From Chloroflexota bacterium (GTDB lineage Bacteria; Chloroflexota; Anaerolineae; Anaerolineales; UBA11579): a stretch of DNA of 64,000 bases. The stretch is taken from assembly GCA_019456165.1 (NCBI GenBank), contig VRUJ01000004.1:64002-128001 (forward strand), in the 5' to 3' direction. How positions within the stretch are numbered: the stretch's first letter is position 1; each line of letters begins with the position of its first letter. Under the pieces are notes generated by a model. That model did no database searches. It saw only the letters and a list, made by a program, of their open reading frames with translations, and was not told the DNA's origin. Positions 7,141 through 16,329 of this stretch are shown here, piece after piece. Made by a program: the position numbers and the translations under genes.

Positions 7141-9045
7141 CTATTGAAATACTTTGCTAACTTGGCCGATCCACAATAAGAACATCCCTGGGATTATATA
7201 ACGATTATATCCTGTCGCCAACCAGCAGCTGAGATCACATGCGCTGCCCGTATTATATGAGGCAAGGAACATCACTCCCATTCCCAGGAAGATGCAAATG
7301 AGGCCTGAAAACACAACTATTAAGGATGGCTTATATTCCATTTTTTGAACAAAAGCCATTAGACTTATCAATAATACACCTAATCCAATAACACCCCAAA
7401 CCTCAAAGTTAAACAAGGAGAGCAATGCGTATTCCAAGATAAAACCGATCTCAGGAAAGTGAAAATTCCCTTGTGAGATCTGCGCGAACACCTCTGCTGC
7501 AAGTTCCGATGTGCCCGTTGTTCGCGTGTATGCCAAATTCATCGTAGAAAACCAAATACCAGAATAAACCACAAAGGGAACAGAGACCAATAGAGCTAAT
7601 CTAGGCCACCTTTTCCCCCACTTGAAGCGGCCATTCGCAAGAATGAAGATGATCAAAATTGCACAAATTTCTAATGCCTCCGGGCGGGTCCAAGCACAAA
7701 GTGAGAAGAAAATCCCGCTTAAAAGCATTTTTCGCTCCTTTTTTAGAACATTATCAGCGGTATTGAAGATTTCTGCAGTTATTAAAACTGCGATTACTAA
7801 ATAAAATGCCATTGCTTGGTTTGCATAACCAATTGTCGCGTGCCTAAAGATCAAAGGGGTTGTCCCCAATGTTAAAGTTGTTAATCCTGCAATGGTCCGG
7901 GGTACATGCCTGCGTAAGAAATCATATGTAACCAACATTAACCCCAAGTAAAATACAGGGAATATGAATTTTGAAGCTGGGAGCATATTGCCAAACATGG
8001 TTTTAAAACTTGCAATCAGAATTGGAATATGCAAGGGGTATTTCGTCGCCATATTTCCCCAATTGGAAGCCCCATTCGGCAGTCCTTCAGCCGCGAGGCC
8101 GTATCCTCTATCTGCCCACAATGCTAGGGCATCCACGGTATGATAGCTTTTGCCAACCGCAATGACGGCGGCCAACAATCCCAATATTAACAAACCAACA
8201 TGCCAAATATCAAAATGCCCCAATTCCTTTTGGATACCAAAACCATCAATTTTGAGATGGGCATCCCCATTTGAATACCAATAAATCCCTGCTCCAAGGA
8301 GAAGCCAAAAGACCGTTATCCCGATAATGAGCTTCTGGCTTGGTAACATGCCAAACAGCATTAATATGTACAAGCTTAAAGAATGAAACCCAAATGCTAG
8401 ACCCAGGCCAATCGACAACTTAGCGAGCAGCCCCCAACCAGGTAGCATGCGCAGTGTAACCAATAAGCCCCCACCAATAAGCAAAAGAATCCAAAGCCCA
8501 ATCCAAATCACTTGCCCAAGAATATTTTCAAAACTTTCGAACAGATTCAATGGGGTTATGGAACCATCCGTTTCCTCCTCTGGTAGTAATACCCCCCATT
8601 CATCATCAAACATCCTGATTTTATCCGTATCCCCATCGAATTCTATGCCGGGGAAAATCTCACTGGAAGTGATAAGCACATAACCACCAGCTTCGGAGAG
8701 GTCGGACATGCAAGTTGACTGAACTTTTGTGCAATTGACCACATCGCCTAAATCCAGAAAATATTGCATATAATTCGGCCGCGCAAGGACTGTTGGGGAA
8801 ATTTCCAGAGGAGGTAGCACCACACGCGCATCTTCTGGGATGATGTCATTAAGAAAAGTTACGTAATCCGCCAATCGCTGGCTGTGGAAATAATTCGCGC
8901 TGCGCCATGTTCCCGACTGGCCAATGTTCTTGCGGATGGATACTAAATCTTGCCTGGCATCTGTAAGAATATTCAAGGATTGATAAATTAAACTGATGGA
9001 GAGCAATATTAATAAAAGTTTATTAGATTGTTTTTTAGAACCCAT
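7141..9045 (-). CDS. GT39-like polytopic membrane protein
   Basis: This 634-residue protein begins with a membrane anchor (KLLLILLSISLIYQSL). An extracytoplasmic domain of about 150 residues follows, containing Cys residues (VVNCTKVQSTCMSDL). About ten membrane helices come next. The segment HTVDALALWADRGYGLAAEG, followed by TKYPLHIPI, resembles the first external loop of dolichyl-phosphate-mannose mannosyltransferase-like enzymes. CAWTRPEAL matches the 'RPE' loop found in many of these proteins. I infer a lipid-linked sugar transferase or uncharacterised GT-C protein; no substrate is evident. It is AT-rich and belongs to the same accessory block as the IS30-split gene just downstream. Confidence 0.7.
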   Translation of the reverse strand: MGSKKQSNKLLLILLSISLIYQSLNILTDARQDLVSIRKNIGQSGTWRSANYFHSQRLADYVTFLNDIIPEDARVVLPPLEISPTVLARPNYMQYFLDLGDVVNCTKVQSTCMSDLSEAGGYVLITSSEIFPGIEFDGDTDKIRMFDDEWGVLLPEEETDGSITPLNLFESFENILGQVIWIGLWILLLIGGGLLVTLRMLPGWGLLAKLSIGLGLAFGFHSLSLYILMLFGMLPSQKLIIGITVFWLLLGAGIYWYSNGDAHLKIDGFGIQKELGHFDIWHVGLLILGLLAAVIAVGKSYHTVDALALWADRGYGLAAEGLPNGASNWGNMATKYPLHIPILIASFKTMFGNMLPASKFIFPVFYLGLMLVTYDFLRRHVPRTIAGLTTLTLGTTPLIFRHATIGYANQAMAFYLVIAVLITAEIFNTADNVLKKERKMLLSGIFFSLCAWTRPEALEICAILIIFILANGRFKWGKRWPRLALLVSVPFVVYSGIWFSTMNLAYTRTTGTSELAAEVFAQISQGNFHFPEIGFILEYALLSLFNFEVWGVIGLGVLLISLMAFVQKMEYKPSLIVVFSGLICIFLGMGVMFLASYNTGSACDLSCWLATGYNRYIIPGMFLLWIGQVSKVFQ

Positions 9046-9104
9046 CGTTTATCTAAATCTTGTCTTTCAAAGATTGGGATATTGATTTAAGATGATTAGG
9101 AATC

Positions 9105-9401
9105 TCATAAAGCCGGTGGGATAGGCCCTTCAAAATTCTCGATTTTGGCTTTGCGCTGCGGCCAAAAAGTAAAAATGCCTATCGCCAAAGGAATTACAGC
9201 CATTACCAACCCCACTCCCAAAAATATTATCCCCATTGTGAACAGATCTCCTTCAGCGGTGGTGATGCCATAAGCCGAGGGATCTTCAACGCTTCCGGTA
9301 AAGGTAAAAAGACCGCCAAAGAGAAAAAAGCACACTCCAGGGCAGCCGCATAAAAGGGCGCTAGCGATAGTCGCAATAATACCTATGTTCCTTTTCTCCA
9401 T
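9105..9401 (-). CDS. Small two-helix membrane protein of unknown function
   Basis: This 98-residue protein has two hydrophobic helices. The first is IGIIATIASALLCGCPGVCFFLFGGLFTF with a short Cys-rich turn; the second is MGIIFLGVGLVMAVIPLAIGIFTF. A basic C-terminal tail (WPQRKAKIE) would be cytoplasmic. ATG 9401 is chosen because GGAGG lies 5 bases before it; the TTG at 9413 overlaps that ribosome site. I do not recognise a named family. It stands between the accessory block and the VOC gene, on the opposite strand to the latter. Confidence 0.65.
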   Translation of the reverse strand: MEKRNIGIIATIASALLCGCPGVCFFLFGGLFTFTGSVEDPSAYGITTAEGDLFTMGIIFLGVGLVMAVIPLAIGIFTFWPQRKAKIENFEGPIPPAL

Positions 9402-9602
9402 TGAAGCCTCCAACTTTTTGTGTAATTATAAACCAGACCGGTGTTATTTCTGGCATATCAGAGCCAATTTCAGGATTTCTCTACCTTGGTCGATATGCTT
9501 GGGAAAACCTTGAGCAATCATTTGAACCCATTATAATATTCCTGTATTACCCAGAAGTAAGCATATCAATATAATAATCCCCAATTTAGGAGATTGATGA
9601 TC

Positions 9603-9992
9603 ATGAAACGACCTGTACATTTTGAAATTCTGGCTGACTCTCCAGAGAAAGTTGCTGAATTCTATAAAGAAGTTCTCGATTGGGATGTCGCCACCTGGGG
9701 TGAGGGCGAACAGACTTACTGGTTATTGACCACAGGCCCAGATGAAACGCCAGGGATCAATGGGGCCATTATGGCGCGCAGTTTTGAACAAGCAGTTATT
9801 AACACAGTTGAAGTTGAGTCTCTCGATGAAATGCTCAAGAAAGTGTCTGTCGCTGGAGGTAAAACAGTTCAGGGCCCCAACGAAGTCCCCGGAGTTGGAT
9901 TTCACGCTTATTGCGCTGACCCTGAAGGGAATCTATTCGGGTTGATGGAGCCATTGCCAGAAATGGATAACCAGATAGAAGACTCAGGATAA
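9603..9992 (+). CDS. VOC family (glyoxalase-like) protein
   Basis: This protein of about 130 residues has a vicinal-oxygen-chelate fold. HFEILADSPEKVAEFYKEVLDW is the first beta-alpha unit, and the closing motif DPEGNLFGLMEP carries the usual metal-ligand Glu region. Such proteins include lyases, dioxygenases and many of unknown role. AGGAG at 9588-9592 could serve ATG 9597 or ATG 9603; 9603 gives the usual MKRPVHFEI beginning. Its end overlaps the convergent peptidase gene by 9 bases. Confidence 0.8.
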   Translation: MKRPVHFEILADSPEKVAEFYKEVLDWDVATWGEGEQTYWLLTTGPDETPGINGAIMARSFEQAVINTVEVESLDEMLKKVSVAGGKTVQGPNEVPGVGFHAYCADPEGNLFGLMEPLPEMDNQIEDSG

Positions 9993-11921
9993 TAGATTCT
10001 CAATCTTTACCGGCTCAACGGGCTCAGCCAGCTCAAAGCCAAACACGCGGCTGTAAAAATAATATTCTGCATCCAGGGCACGCGCGATGTTTTCAGCCTT
10101 GCGAAAACTGTGCCCTTCATCCTCAAACGGAATATATGCCACTGGCAGCCCCTTTTCCCTTAGTTTCTCAACCATCATCTCAGATTGTTCTGCCGGAACT
10201 ACGTTGTCTTCCAATCCCTGGAAAAAAATCACCGGGCAGGATATCTGGTCTGCAAAGTGGATCGGCGAGCGCTGCTCATACAAGCTTTTACTCTCAGGAT
10301 AAGGTCCCACCAGGTTATCCATATACCGCGATTCGAACTTATGCGAATGCGCAGTTAAGGGTTCCAGATCGCTGATCCCGTAATGGCTTGAACCCGCATT
10401 GAAAGTATCCCGGAAGGTCAAGGCGCATAGGGTTGTGTAACCTCCCGCGCTGCCTCCAGTGATAGCCAGCTTATCCCCATCTACGTCACCCCTCTCAACC
10501 AGGTAACGCGCGCCATTAACGCAATCATCTACATCCACCACCCCCCACAGCCCGTAAAGACGCTGGCGGTAGGGACGCCCGTAGCCAGTACTGCCTCCAT
10601 AATTTACGTCCAACACAGCAATCCCCCGGCTGGTCCAAAATTGTATCTTCATCCTAAGATCAGTCTTCGCTGCCCAGGTTGGCCCGCTATGGCTCATAAC
10701 CAGCAGAGGTGGGCGTTCTCCCTCAGGGCCTGAAAAATCCGGATTGCGCGGTTGGTAGTATAAACCGTAAGCTGCGCGGCCAGTTTCTGTTGGAAATTCA
10801 ACCGCCTCAGGATTAGATAGGAATGGCGAGTCAATCTCAGACTCACCTAAAGTGCAAATCTCGTCTATCGCTCCCGTCTCCAAGTCCAGCAAAGCCAGCG
10901 CGCTCATCTTGGTTGGTGAGCCGCCCAAGAAGACGACTTTACCGGGAAGTGCATGCAGGTGTAGTATATATGTATAAGGTGTCTCAATTCGTTCCAATTG
11001 GCCGGTAAGCGTATTGATGCTGCCTAGATACCAAAACCCATTCTTAGTGTAAGCACAGATAATCTTATTTGGGGATACGAAGCCGTATGTGGAGCGGCCC
11101 AAGCGCCACATGGGTTGACCGATTTCTGCATCGATTGGGGCCAATGATTCACTTATCCCCTGCTCCCAGCGATACAAATTCCACCAACCTGTCCGGTCAG
11201 AGATGAAATGCAGCACGCCCTGCGCTGACCATTCGGGCTGTAAAATCGATTCTTCAGAACCGCCAGCCGCCAACTCTGCGTTCTTGATTGACCCATCCGC
11301 GCTGAGATCTGCAACCCACAGTTCCGTGCCGTCCCAGGGCATGTTTGGATGATTCCAGGTGAGCCAGGCTATGCGCTTGCCATCTGCGCTGATGCGTGGG
11401 GAGGCGTAAAAATCATTGCCTGAAGCCATCACCTCGATCACTTTTCCCGTTTCCAAGTCCAGACTAACCAAGGAATTGACCGCTTCCTTTTCCTTAATGG
11501 TGTGATCTTCAAGGATACAAATCATGCGCTTGTGCTGGCGGTCTATTATGCCATCCGCATAGTAAAGATCGCCTGGTGGGGAAAGCGCCTCAGGTTGGCC
11601 GCCCGGTTCTTGACGATATAAGCGCTGGTCTGCGAAATTGGAATAATAGACTGTTCCATTTGATACCGCGCACGAACCGCCGCCGTATTCGTGGATGCGT
11701 GTGCGAGCGCTATACGGTTCAGGATTTATATCAGTAAGTTCGCCATCCGGAGTTCGCCGCACGATCACATATCGTCCCCCCTCGCTCGGACGTATTTCTG
11801 TCCAGTAGATATCATCGCCATCCACGACCACCTGTTTGACTTCAATGCTGGCTGAGGCAACCAGCTCTGATGTGATCGGCGACTTCCAGGATCCGTAGGG
11901 GGCGGTTTCGCGATTTGTCAA
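9984..11921 (-). CDS. S9 family (prolyl oligopeptidase-like) serine peptidase
   Basis: This 645-residue protein is an acylaminoacyl-peptidase/dipeptidyl-peptidase type enzyme. Residues 1 to about 370 form a beta-propeller (repeats such as ISADGKRIAWLTW and VLHFISDRTGWWNLY). The C-terminal alpha/beta-hydrolase holds the triad Ser491 (TGGSAGGYTTL), Asp572 (GLEDNVVP) and His604 (EDEGHSF). The oxyanion region is HSGPTW and NYGGSTGYGR. No signal peptide is visible, so it is probably cytoplasmic and degrades short peptides. The only in-frame start at this end is TTG 11921, without a clear ribosome site, so the N-terminus is uncertain. Confidence 0.88.
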   Translation of the reverse strand: MTNRETAPYGSWKSPITSELVASASIEVKQVVVDGDDIYWTEIRPSEGGRYVIVRRTPDGELTDINPEPYSARTRIHEYGGGSCAVSNGTVYYSNFADQRLYRQEPGGQPEALSPPGDLYYADGIIDRQHKRMICILEDHTIKEKEAVNSLVSLDLETGKVIEVMASGNDFYASPRISADGKRIAWLTWNHPNMPWDGTELWVADLSADGSIKNAELAAGGSEESILQPEWSAQGVLHFISDRTGWWNLYRWEQGISESLAPIDAEIGQPMWRLGRSTYGFVSPNKIICAYTKNGFWYLGSINTLTGQLERIETPYTYILHLHALPGKVVFLGGSPTKMSALALLDLETGAIDEICTLGESEIDSPFLSNPEAVEFPTETGRAAYGLYYQPRNPDFSGPEGERPPLLVMSHSGPTWAAKTDLRMKIQFWTSRGIAVLDVNYGGSTGYGRPYRQRLYGLWGVVDVDDCVNGARYLVERGDVDGDKLAITGGSAGGYTTLCALTFRDTFNAGSSHYGISDLEPLTAHSHKFESRYMDNLVGPYPESKSLYEQRSPIHFADQISCPVIFFQGLEDNVVPAEQSEMMVEKLREKGLPVAYIPFEDEGHSFRKAENIARALDAEYYFYSRVFGFELAEPVEPVKIENLLS

Positions 11922-12003
11922 AATATCACTTGTCGGGCGGAGATGGTATTACTCATGCCGACCGCGACCTTCGTTTATCATGCTTGATTAGATATTAATT
12001 AAA

Positions 12004-12030
12004 TGTCATTCCGAGCAGAGCGAGGAATCC
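12004..12030. repeat. Short interspersed palindromic repeat (GTCATTCCGAG type)
   Basis: TGTCATTCCGAGCAGAGCGA, followed by GGAATCC, forms ATTCC...GGAAT inverted arms. This is the form of a short dispersed repeat found in intergenic regions of many environmental bacteria. It lies in the 170-bp gap between the S9 peptidase and pheT. Confidence 0.5.
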
Positions 12031-12094
12031 CGGAACTCATATTATTACTCCCAGGTTGGCTTTGCGTCCGAATCTGATAACCTGAAACAAAAGG

Positions 12095-14632
12095 TCATTC
12101 CCGCAGCTTAGCGCCCAACTCTTTCTCTAGACGTTTGACGATCTTGTTGCGCACTTTGGCGACCTCCTCATCCGTCAGCGTGCGGTCAGCGGCTTGATAT
12201 GTCAGGCTGTAGGCCAAGGACTTTTTATCTTTCCCAATCTGGTCCCCGCGATAAATATCGAATAAACTCAAGGAAGTAACCAGCTTGCCTCCCGTCTGGG
12301 AAATCATGGCTGCAACATTCGCCGCGGGTAGATTTTCATCAACCACCAAAGCCAAGTCTTCTAATATCGGAGGGTAAGCGGATACAGGTTGGGCTTCGTG
12401 ACGCTGGGGGATTGTTTCCAACAACGCTTGTATGTCGAAAGTGGCTGCCAACACAGGCGCATCTGCAAAGTCGTATTGTATTTTTACCTGGGGATGTAAT
12501 TCTCCCAAGACCCCCACTTGGCGATCTCCTATAAGAATTCGCGCAGATTTTCCTGGGTGAAAGACTGGATGTTGAACCGTATCATATCTCACTCCATCCA
12601 GCTTCATTCCTTCCAGTAAAGCGCCTACAATGCCCTTCAAATCGTAGAAATCCATCCAACCGGTGTCAGATTCCTGCCAGGATGGCAAATTGCGCTGGCC
12701 GCTGAGTGCAATCACCAAACGCTGCTTTTCATCTGGCAGGGGACCTTCCTCCGCCTCTAAAAAGATGGGGGCGATTTCGAAGAGTGCGATATGTCCTCTC
12801 ATCTGCGCGTTTCCCTCAACAACATCCAAGACGCTGGCCAATAAGCTTTTACGCATTACTGCTCTTTCAGGGGAAATTGGGTTTGCCAACTCGATATGCG
12901 GTTTGTCATCAGGTTCTGTACCTGGCGGTAAACGGCGCGCCTCGTTTTGCATGGAAGTGAGGCGGTAAGTGATAACTTCATGCAACCCAAGAGTAACCAG
13001 AATATCCCGTATCCTCTCCTCAAGTTCTAGGTTTGGGTTGCCGCGCTGCGGCGGCAGCAAGTCGGACATGCGAGTTTCGGGTATGTTCTCGTATCCATGA
13101 ATGCGGGCGACTTCCTCCATCAAGTCTGCTTTCCCGATTACGGCATCAGAGCTGATATCCAGGCGGTGGTCGGGCGCAGTCACACGCAGAGTATCAACAT
13201 CTACTTCGACATCGAACTCCAAACTGCGCAAGATAGAGGCAATCTTATCCGCGCTTAGTTCAATCCCCAACAAACGTTTTGCATCCTGCGGGATGATTTC
13301 GATAACCGCTTGTTCAGCAGGCAAGGGATATTCGTCCACCAAATCTTTTGAAACCACGCCACCAGACCACTGGCGCATCAACTCCAGTCCGCGGCCGACT
13401 CCGCGGGCTGCCATCGCGGGGTGCACGCCGCGCGAGAAGCGGTAAGCCGCTTCCGATTCCACCTTCAATAAACTCAAGCTCTTACGGATATTGATCATAT
13501 TCCAATTAGCCCCCTCTAAGGCCACACTAACCGTGCTGTCCGAGACTTCAGTCTCAGAGCCTCCCATAATGCCGGCAATCGAGTGAGACCCAGCCGTATC
13601 GCAAACCAAAACTGTATAATCTTCCAGCTCGTGCTCGATCCCATCCAGGGTTACCAACTTCTCACCCGCCTCGGCAGTGCGCGTGATTATCATGGGGGTT
13701 TTACCACCCGCACGTTCGACGAGTTTATCGAAGTCAAAGGCATGCAGCGGTTGGCCAATATCCAGCATTACATAGTTGGTGGCATCCACAATATTGTTGA
13801 TCGGCCGTGTTCCAGCCAGTCTCAATCGGCGCTGCACCCACTCTGGGCTTGGTTTAATTTCTACTTCTTTAATCAATCCAAGGACAAAGCGCGCATTCAA
13901 CTCCGGCTCCTCGATTTGAATGCTTATCTGTCCTTGTACCGAGTCGCCCTCGGCAACGAATTCGAAATCTGGTTGGCGCAGCTGCTTGCCGGTAAGAGCG
14001 GCCACCTCGCGTGCTACCCCCAGGATGTTGGCGTTGCGGGCAATATTTGGGGTGATAGCAATGTCCAAGACGGCATCGCCCATATATTCGGCCAGCGGCA
14101 TGCCTGTGGGAGCATCCTCTTCCAGGATGATCACCCCTTCATGTTCCTCCGATATTCCCAGTTCTTTTTCCGAACACACCATTGAGTAAGATTCAACCCC
14201 GCGGATTTTGGTTCTTTTGAGTTTGGTCAACACGAAACCAGGCTTGTGTCCGTCATAGATTTGAGCGCCTTCCATAGCATATGCCATTTTGAGGGGATTC
14301 TGCAACTGCCCTTGCCCCTTATACTCAAAAACATTAGGCGCTCCGGTTAGCACGGTTTGCTCTTGTTTGCCGTCGTTGAGCCGCAAAAGTACCAGGCGGT
14401 CTGCATCGGGGTGAGGCATGACTTCCAACACTTCCCCAACTACGATTTTCTCAGTATCCCACTCCAATCCAGATACCTTGTAATCGTGCTTTTCGCCAGG
14501 AGGCAGAGGCAACCCCACAAATTGGATGCCTTCAACCTCCAAGCCCGCGAAGGTTAGCTTGTGGGCAAGTTCTTCAAGCGGAATATCTTCAATATCTACG
14601 TAATCTCTCAACCAAGAAAGAGGGACTTTCAT
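12095..14632 (-). CDS. pheT: Phenylalanine--tRNA ligase beta subunit
   Basis: This 845-residue subunit has normal length. It starts with MKVPLSWLRDYVDI, followed by the OB-fold tRNA-binding domain (KIVVGEVLEVMPHPDADRL, residues about 63-81) and the B3/B4 editing domain. It also contains the B5 domain (DLMEEVARIHGYENIPET), the catalytic-like core (LHEVITYRLTS) and the C-terminal ferredoxin-fold anticodon-binding domain. That last domain includes YPPILEDLALVVDE and ends DEEVAKVRNKIVKRLEKELGAKLRE. With PheS it forms the alpha2-beta2 synthetase that charges tRNA-Phe. It lies downstream of pheS, separated by an inserted small gene, and is presumably under the same T-box. Confidence 0.97.
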   Translation of the reverse strand: MKVPLSWLRDYVDIEDIPLEELAHKLTFAGLEVEGIQFVGLPLPPGEKHDYKVSGLEWDTEKIVVGEVLEVMPHPDADRLVLLRLNDGKQEQTVLTGAPNVFEYKGQGQLQNPLKMAYAMEGAQIYDGHKPGFVLTKLKRTKIRGVESYSMVCSEKELGISEEHEGVIILEEDAPTGMPLAEYMGDAVLDIAITPNIARNANILGVAREVAALTGKQLRQPDFEFVAEGDSVQGQISIQIEEPELNARFVLGLIKEVEIKPSPEWVQRRLRLAGTRPINNIVDATNYVMLDIGQPLHAFDFDKLVERAGGKTPMIITRTAEAGEKLVTLDGIEHELEDYTVLVCDTAGSHSIAGIMGGSETEVSDSTVSVALEGANWNMINIRKSLSLLKVESEAAYRFSRGVHPAMAARGVGRGLELMRQWSGGVVSKDLVDEYPLPAEQAVIEIIPQDAKRLLGIELSADKIASILRSLEFDVEVDVDTLRVTAPDHRLDISSDAVIGKADLMEEVARIHGYENIPETRMSDLLPPQRGNPNLELEERIRDILVTLGLHEVITYRLTSMQNEARRLPPGTEPDDKPHIELANPISPERAVMRKSLLASVLDVVEGNAQMRGHIALFEIAPIFLEAEEGPLPDEKQRLVIALSGQRNLPSWQESDTGWMDFYDLKGIVGALLEGMKLDGVRYDTVQHPVFHPGKSARILIGDRQVGVLGELHPQVKIQYDFADAPVLAATFDIQALLETIPQRHEAQPVSAYPPILEDLALVVDENLPAANVAAMISQTGGKLVTSLSLFDIYRGDQIGKDKKSLAYSLTYQAADRTLTDEEVAKVRNKIVKRLEKELGAKLRE

Positions 14633-14702
14633 ATCATTACTCCAATATTCTTTCTGAAATCTCTGAAACCAATGGTCATTATTTCGTCATAATAAAGTGA
14701 CA

Positions 14703-15230
14703 AGTCAATCAGGTAATTGGTCATCGGGGTCTTCTAGTTCAGGCTCAATATCGTATATTTCAGGTTCTTCTCTAAAAGCCTGGCGAGAACCTGGCTCGCC
14801 TTCACCGCGTTTGCTTCGTTTCAAAAAGGCGATGTAGCCATTGAGCATACGTTGTAATTCTTGGATATACTCTGATAATTCTTTATTAATTTCATCGGTT
14901 ATATAACCATATTTGTATGCCAGATGAAGATGACTATAGGACTCCTGTAACGAGCCTCTCGCAATATAGCAAAACCTGATTCCTTCTTGATAATAATAAC
15001 GGCCATATCCTTCAGCAATATTTGCCGGAATACTTTGGGATGCCCGGCGTAGTTGACTCGTCAAAGCCCATTGTTCCTCAACAGGAAATAGAGGCAAAAC
15101 TTGCTTGTGTATTTTCACTGCCAAACCCATACTTTTCTGCCAAACCTGCAAACTTTCTAGCCCTTTATCATTTCCCATAATTAAAGTCGCCTGCCTCTAC
15201 TTGCCAAATCACCTAATTACCTGATTGACT
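14703..15230. mobile_element. Inverted-repeat-bounded cassette carrying a four-helix-bundle gene
   Basis: AGTCAATCAGGTAATTGGT at 14703-14721 is matched by the inverted copy of AGTCAATCAGGTAATTAGGT at 15211-15230, with a one-base gap. The 528-bp segment contains only the 157-codon gene, whose stop lies inside the left arm. It separates pheS from pheT, which are normally adjacent. I infer a small mobile or gene-cassette-like insertion. Confidence 0.6.
14705..15178 (-). CDS. Four-helix bundle protein (23S rRNA intervening-sequence/Avd-like family)
   Basis: This 157-residue protein has the diagnostic pattern LQVWQKSMGLAVKIH, then QLRRASQSIPANIAEGYGR, then FCYIARGSLQESYSHLHLAY. The family was first seen encoded in 23S rRNA intervening sequences and is related to the Avd protein of diversity-generating retroelements. 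It forms pentameric four-helix bundles that can bind nucleic acid. The last 30 residues are acidic and low-complexity (EEPEIYDIEPELEDPDD) and extend the usual length of about 120. No reverse transcriptase or template repeat is nearby. Its position between pheS and pheT, within inverted repeats, suggests a mobile cassette rather than a role in aminoacylation. Confidence 0.85.
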   Translation of the reverse strand: MGNDKGLESLQVWQKSMGLAVKIHKQVLPLFPVEEQWALTSQLRRASQSIPANIAEGYGRYYYQEGIRFCYIARGSLQESYSHLHLAYKYGYITDEINKELSEYIQELQRMLNGYIAFLKRSKRGEGEPGSRQAFREEPEIYDIEPELEDPDDQLPD

Positions 15231-15242
15231 GCTACCAGTTCT

Positions 15243-16286
15243 TTAGAACTGTTCTAAAAAGCGCAAATCGTTGCGCCAGAAATTTCGAATATCATCTACG
15301 CGGTGGCGCAGCATTGTCAGGCGCTCCGGCCCCATTCCAAAAGCAAACCCGGAATAAACCTCTGGGTCGTAGCCGCCATTCCGTAATACCATCGGATGTA
15401 CCATACCGCTGCCGAGAATTTCTAACCAGCCAGTTTTTTTACAAACCGTACAGCCCCCTCCACCACAAACGAAACACTCTACATCCATCTCAGCACTAGG
15501 CTCAGTGAATGGGAAATAAGAAGCGCGGAATCGTGTGCGTACGTTAGGATCGAAATACCGGCGGGCAAAGTCGGTTAACGTGCCCTTCAAATCCCCAAAG
15601 GTTATGTTATAGCCCACCGCCAGTCCTTCAACTTGAGTAAACTGCATCTCAGAACGCGCCGTAACCTGTTCGTAGCGGTAACACATACCTGGCAAAATAA
15701 TCCGCACAGGAGGCGGGTTCTCAGGATTTTCCTCCGAATACTCACGCATCGCGCGGATTTGACCAGGAGAAGTATGTGTCCGCAGGATCACACCAGGGTT
15801 AGTGGTGTAAAAAGAATCTTGCATATCACGCGCCGGATGATGGGGCGGGAAGTTTAGCAGCTGGAAATTATGCTCATCGGTTTCCACATCCCTTGATAAG
15901 TACACCTGAAAACCCATCTCAGCAAAGATACTGTATATCCTGCGCATGGTTTGTGTGGTGGGGTGTAACCGCCCACGCGTTTGGTCGCGGCCAGGCAAAG
16001 TAACATCCAGCAATTCGGACTCCAATGATGTTTTAATCGCCTCCTGCTTAAGCTCGAAGGTTCTTGCCTCCAAAGCGTTTTCCAACGCTTGCTTTACCTC
16101 ATTTGCTTTTCTGCCAACTTGGGGTCGTTCTTCTTCGCTCAACTTGCCCATACCGATAAAGATTTCCATCAAAGCAGACTTGCGCCCGATATGCAGCGTG
16201 CCCCATTGTTGCAGCGCTAGTTCGTCTTGGGCTTTATCCAACGCGGCTAGGGCTTCTTTTTGAACCTTATCAAGTTTTTTTAGCAT
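15243..16286 (-). CDS. pheS: Phenylalanine--tRNA ligase alpha subunit
   Basis: This 347-residue subunit begins with a coiled-coil tRNA-binding arm (KVQKEALAALDKAQDEL). The class II core follows: LPGRDQTRGRLHPTTQTMRR, motif 2 around FRASYFPFTEPSAEMDVEC, the Cys cluster CFVCGGGGCTVCKKTGW, and motif 3 GFAFGMGPERLTML. ATG 16286 is preceded by GGAGG and gives the usual MLKKLDKV start; the longer frame to 16349 reads into the T-box terminator. It charges tRNA-Phe together with PheT. Expression is controlled by the T-box leader immediately upstream. Confidence 0.97.
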   Translation of the reverse strand: MLKKLDKVQKEALAALDKAQDELALQQWGTLHIGRKSALMEIFIGMGKLSEEERPQVGRKANEVKQALENALEARTFELKQEAIKTSLESELLDVTLPGRDQTRGRLHPTTQTMRRIYSIFAEMGFQVYLSRDVETDEHNFQLLNFPPHHPARDMQDSFYTTNPGVILRTHTSPGQIRAMREYSEENPENPPPVRIILPGMCYRYEQVTARSEMQFTQVEGLAVGYNITFGDLKGTLTDFARRYFDPNVRTRFRASYFPFTEPSAEMDVECFVCGGGGCTVCKKTGWLEILGSGMVHPMVLRNGGYDPEVYSGFAFGMGPERLTMLRHRVDDIRNFWRNDLRFLEQF

Positions 16287-16296
16287 ATATGCCTCC

Positions 16297-16329
16297 GAAA
16301 CAAAAATCCCGTCCCAAAATGGGACGGGA
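16297..16329 (-). terminator. T-box intrinsic terminator of pheS
   Basis: A 9-bp GC-rich perfect stem (TCCCGTCCC with its complement) around an ATTTT loop is followed on the minus strand by ATTTTTGTTT. Its 5' arm overlaps the antiterminator partner sequence CCGTCTCCCG, as expected for a T-box switch. Confidence 0.88.

Noticed and set aside
14705-15178. Diversity-generating retroelement (Avd-like protein)
   Set aside because: The four-helix-bundle protein resembles Avd, but no reverse transcriptase, template/variable repeat pair or target gene is present around it.
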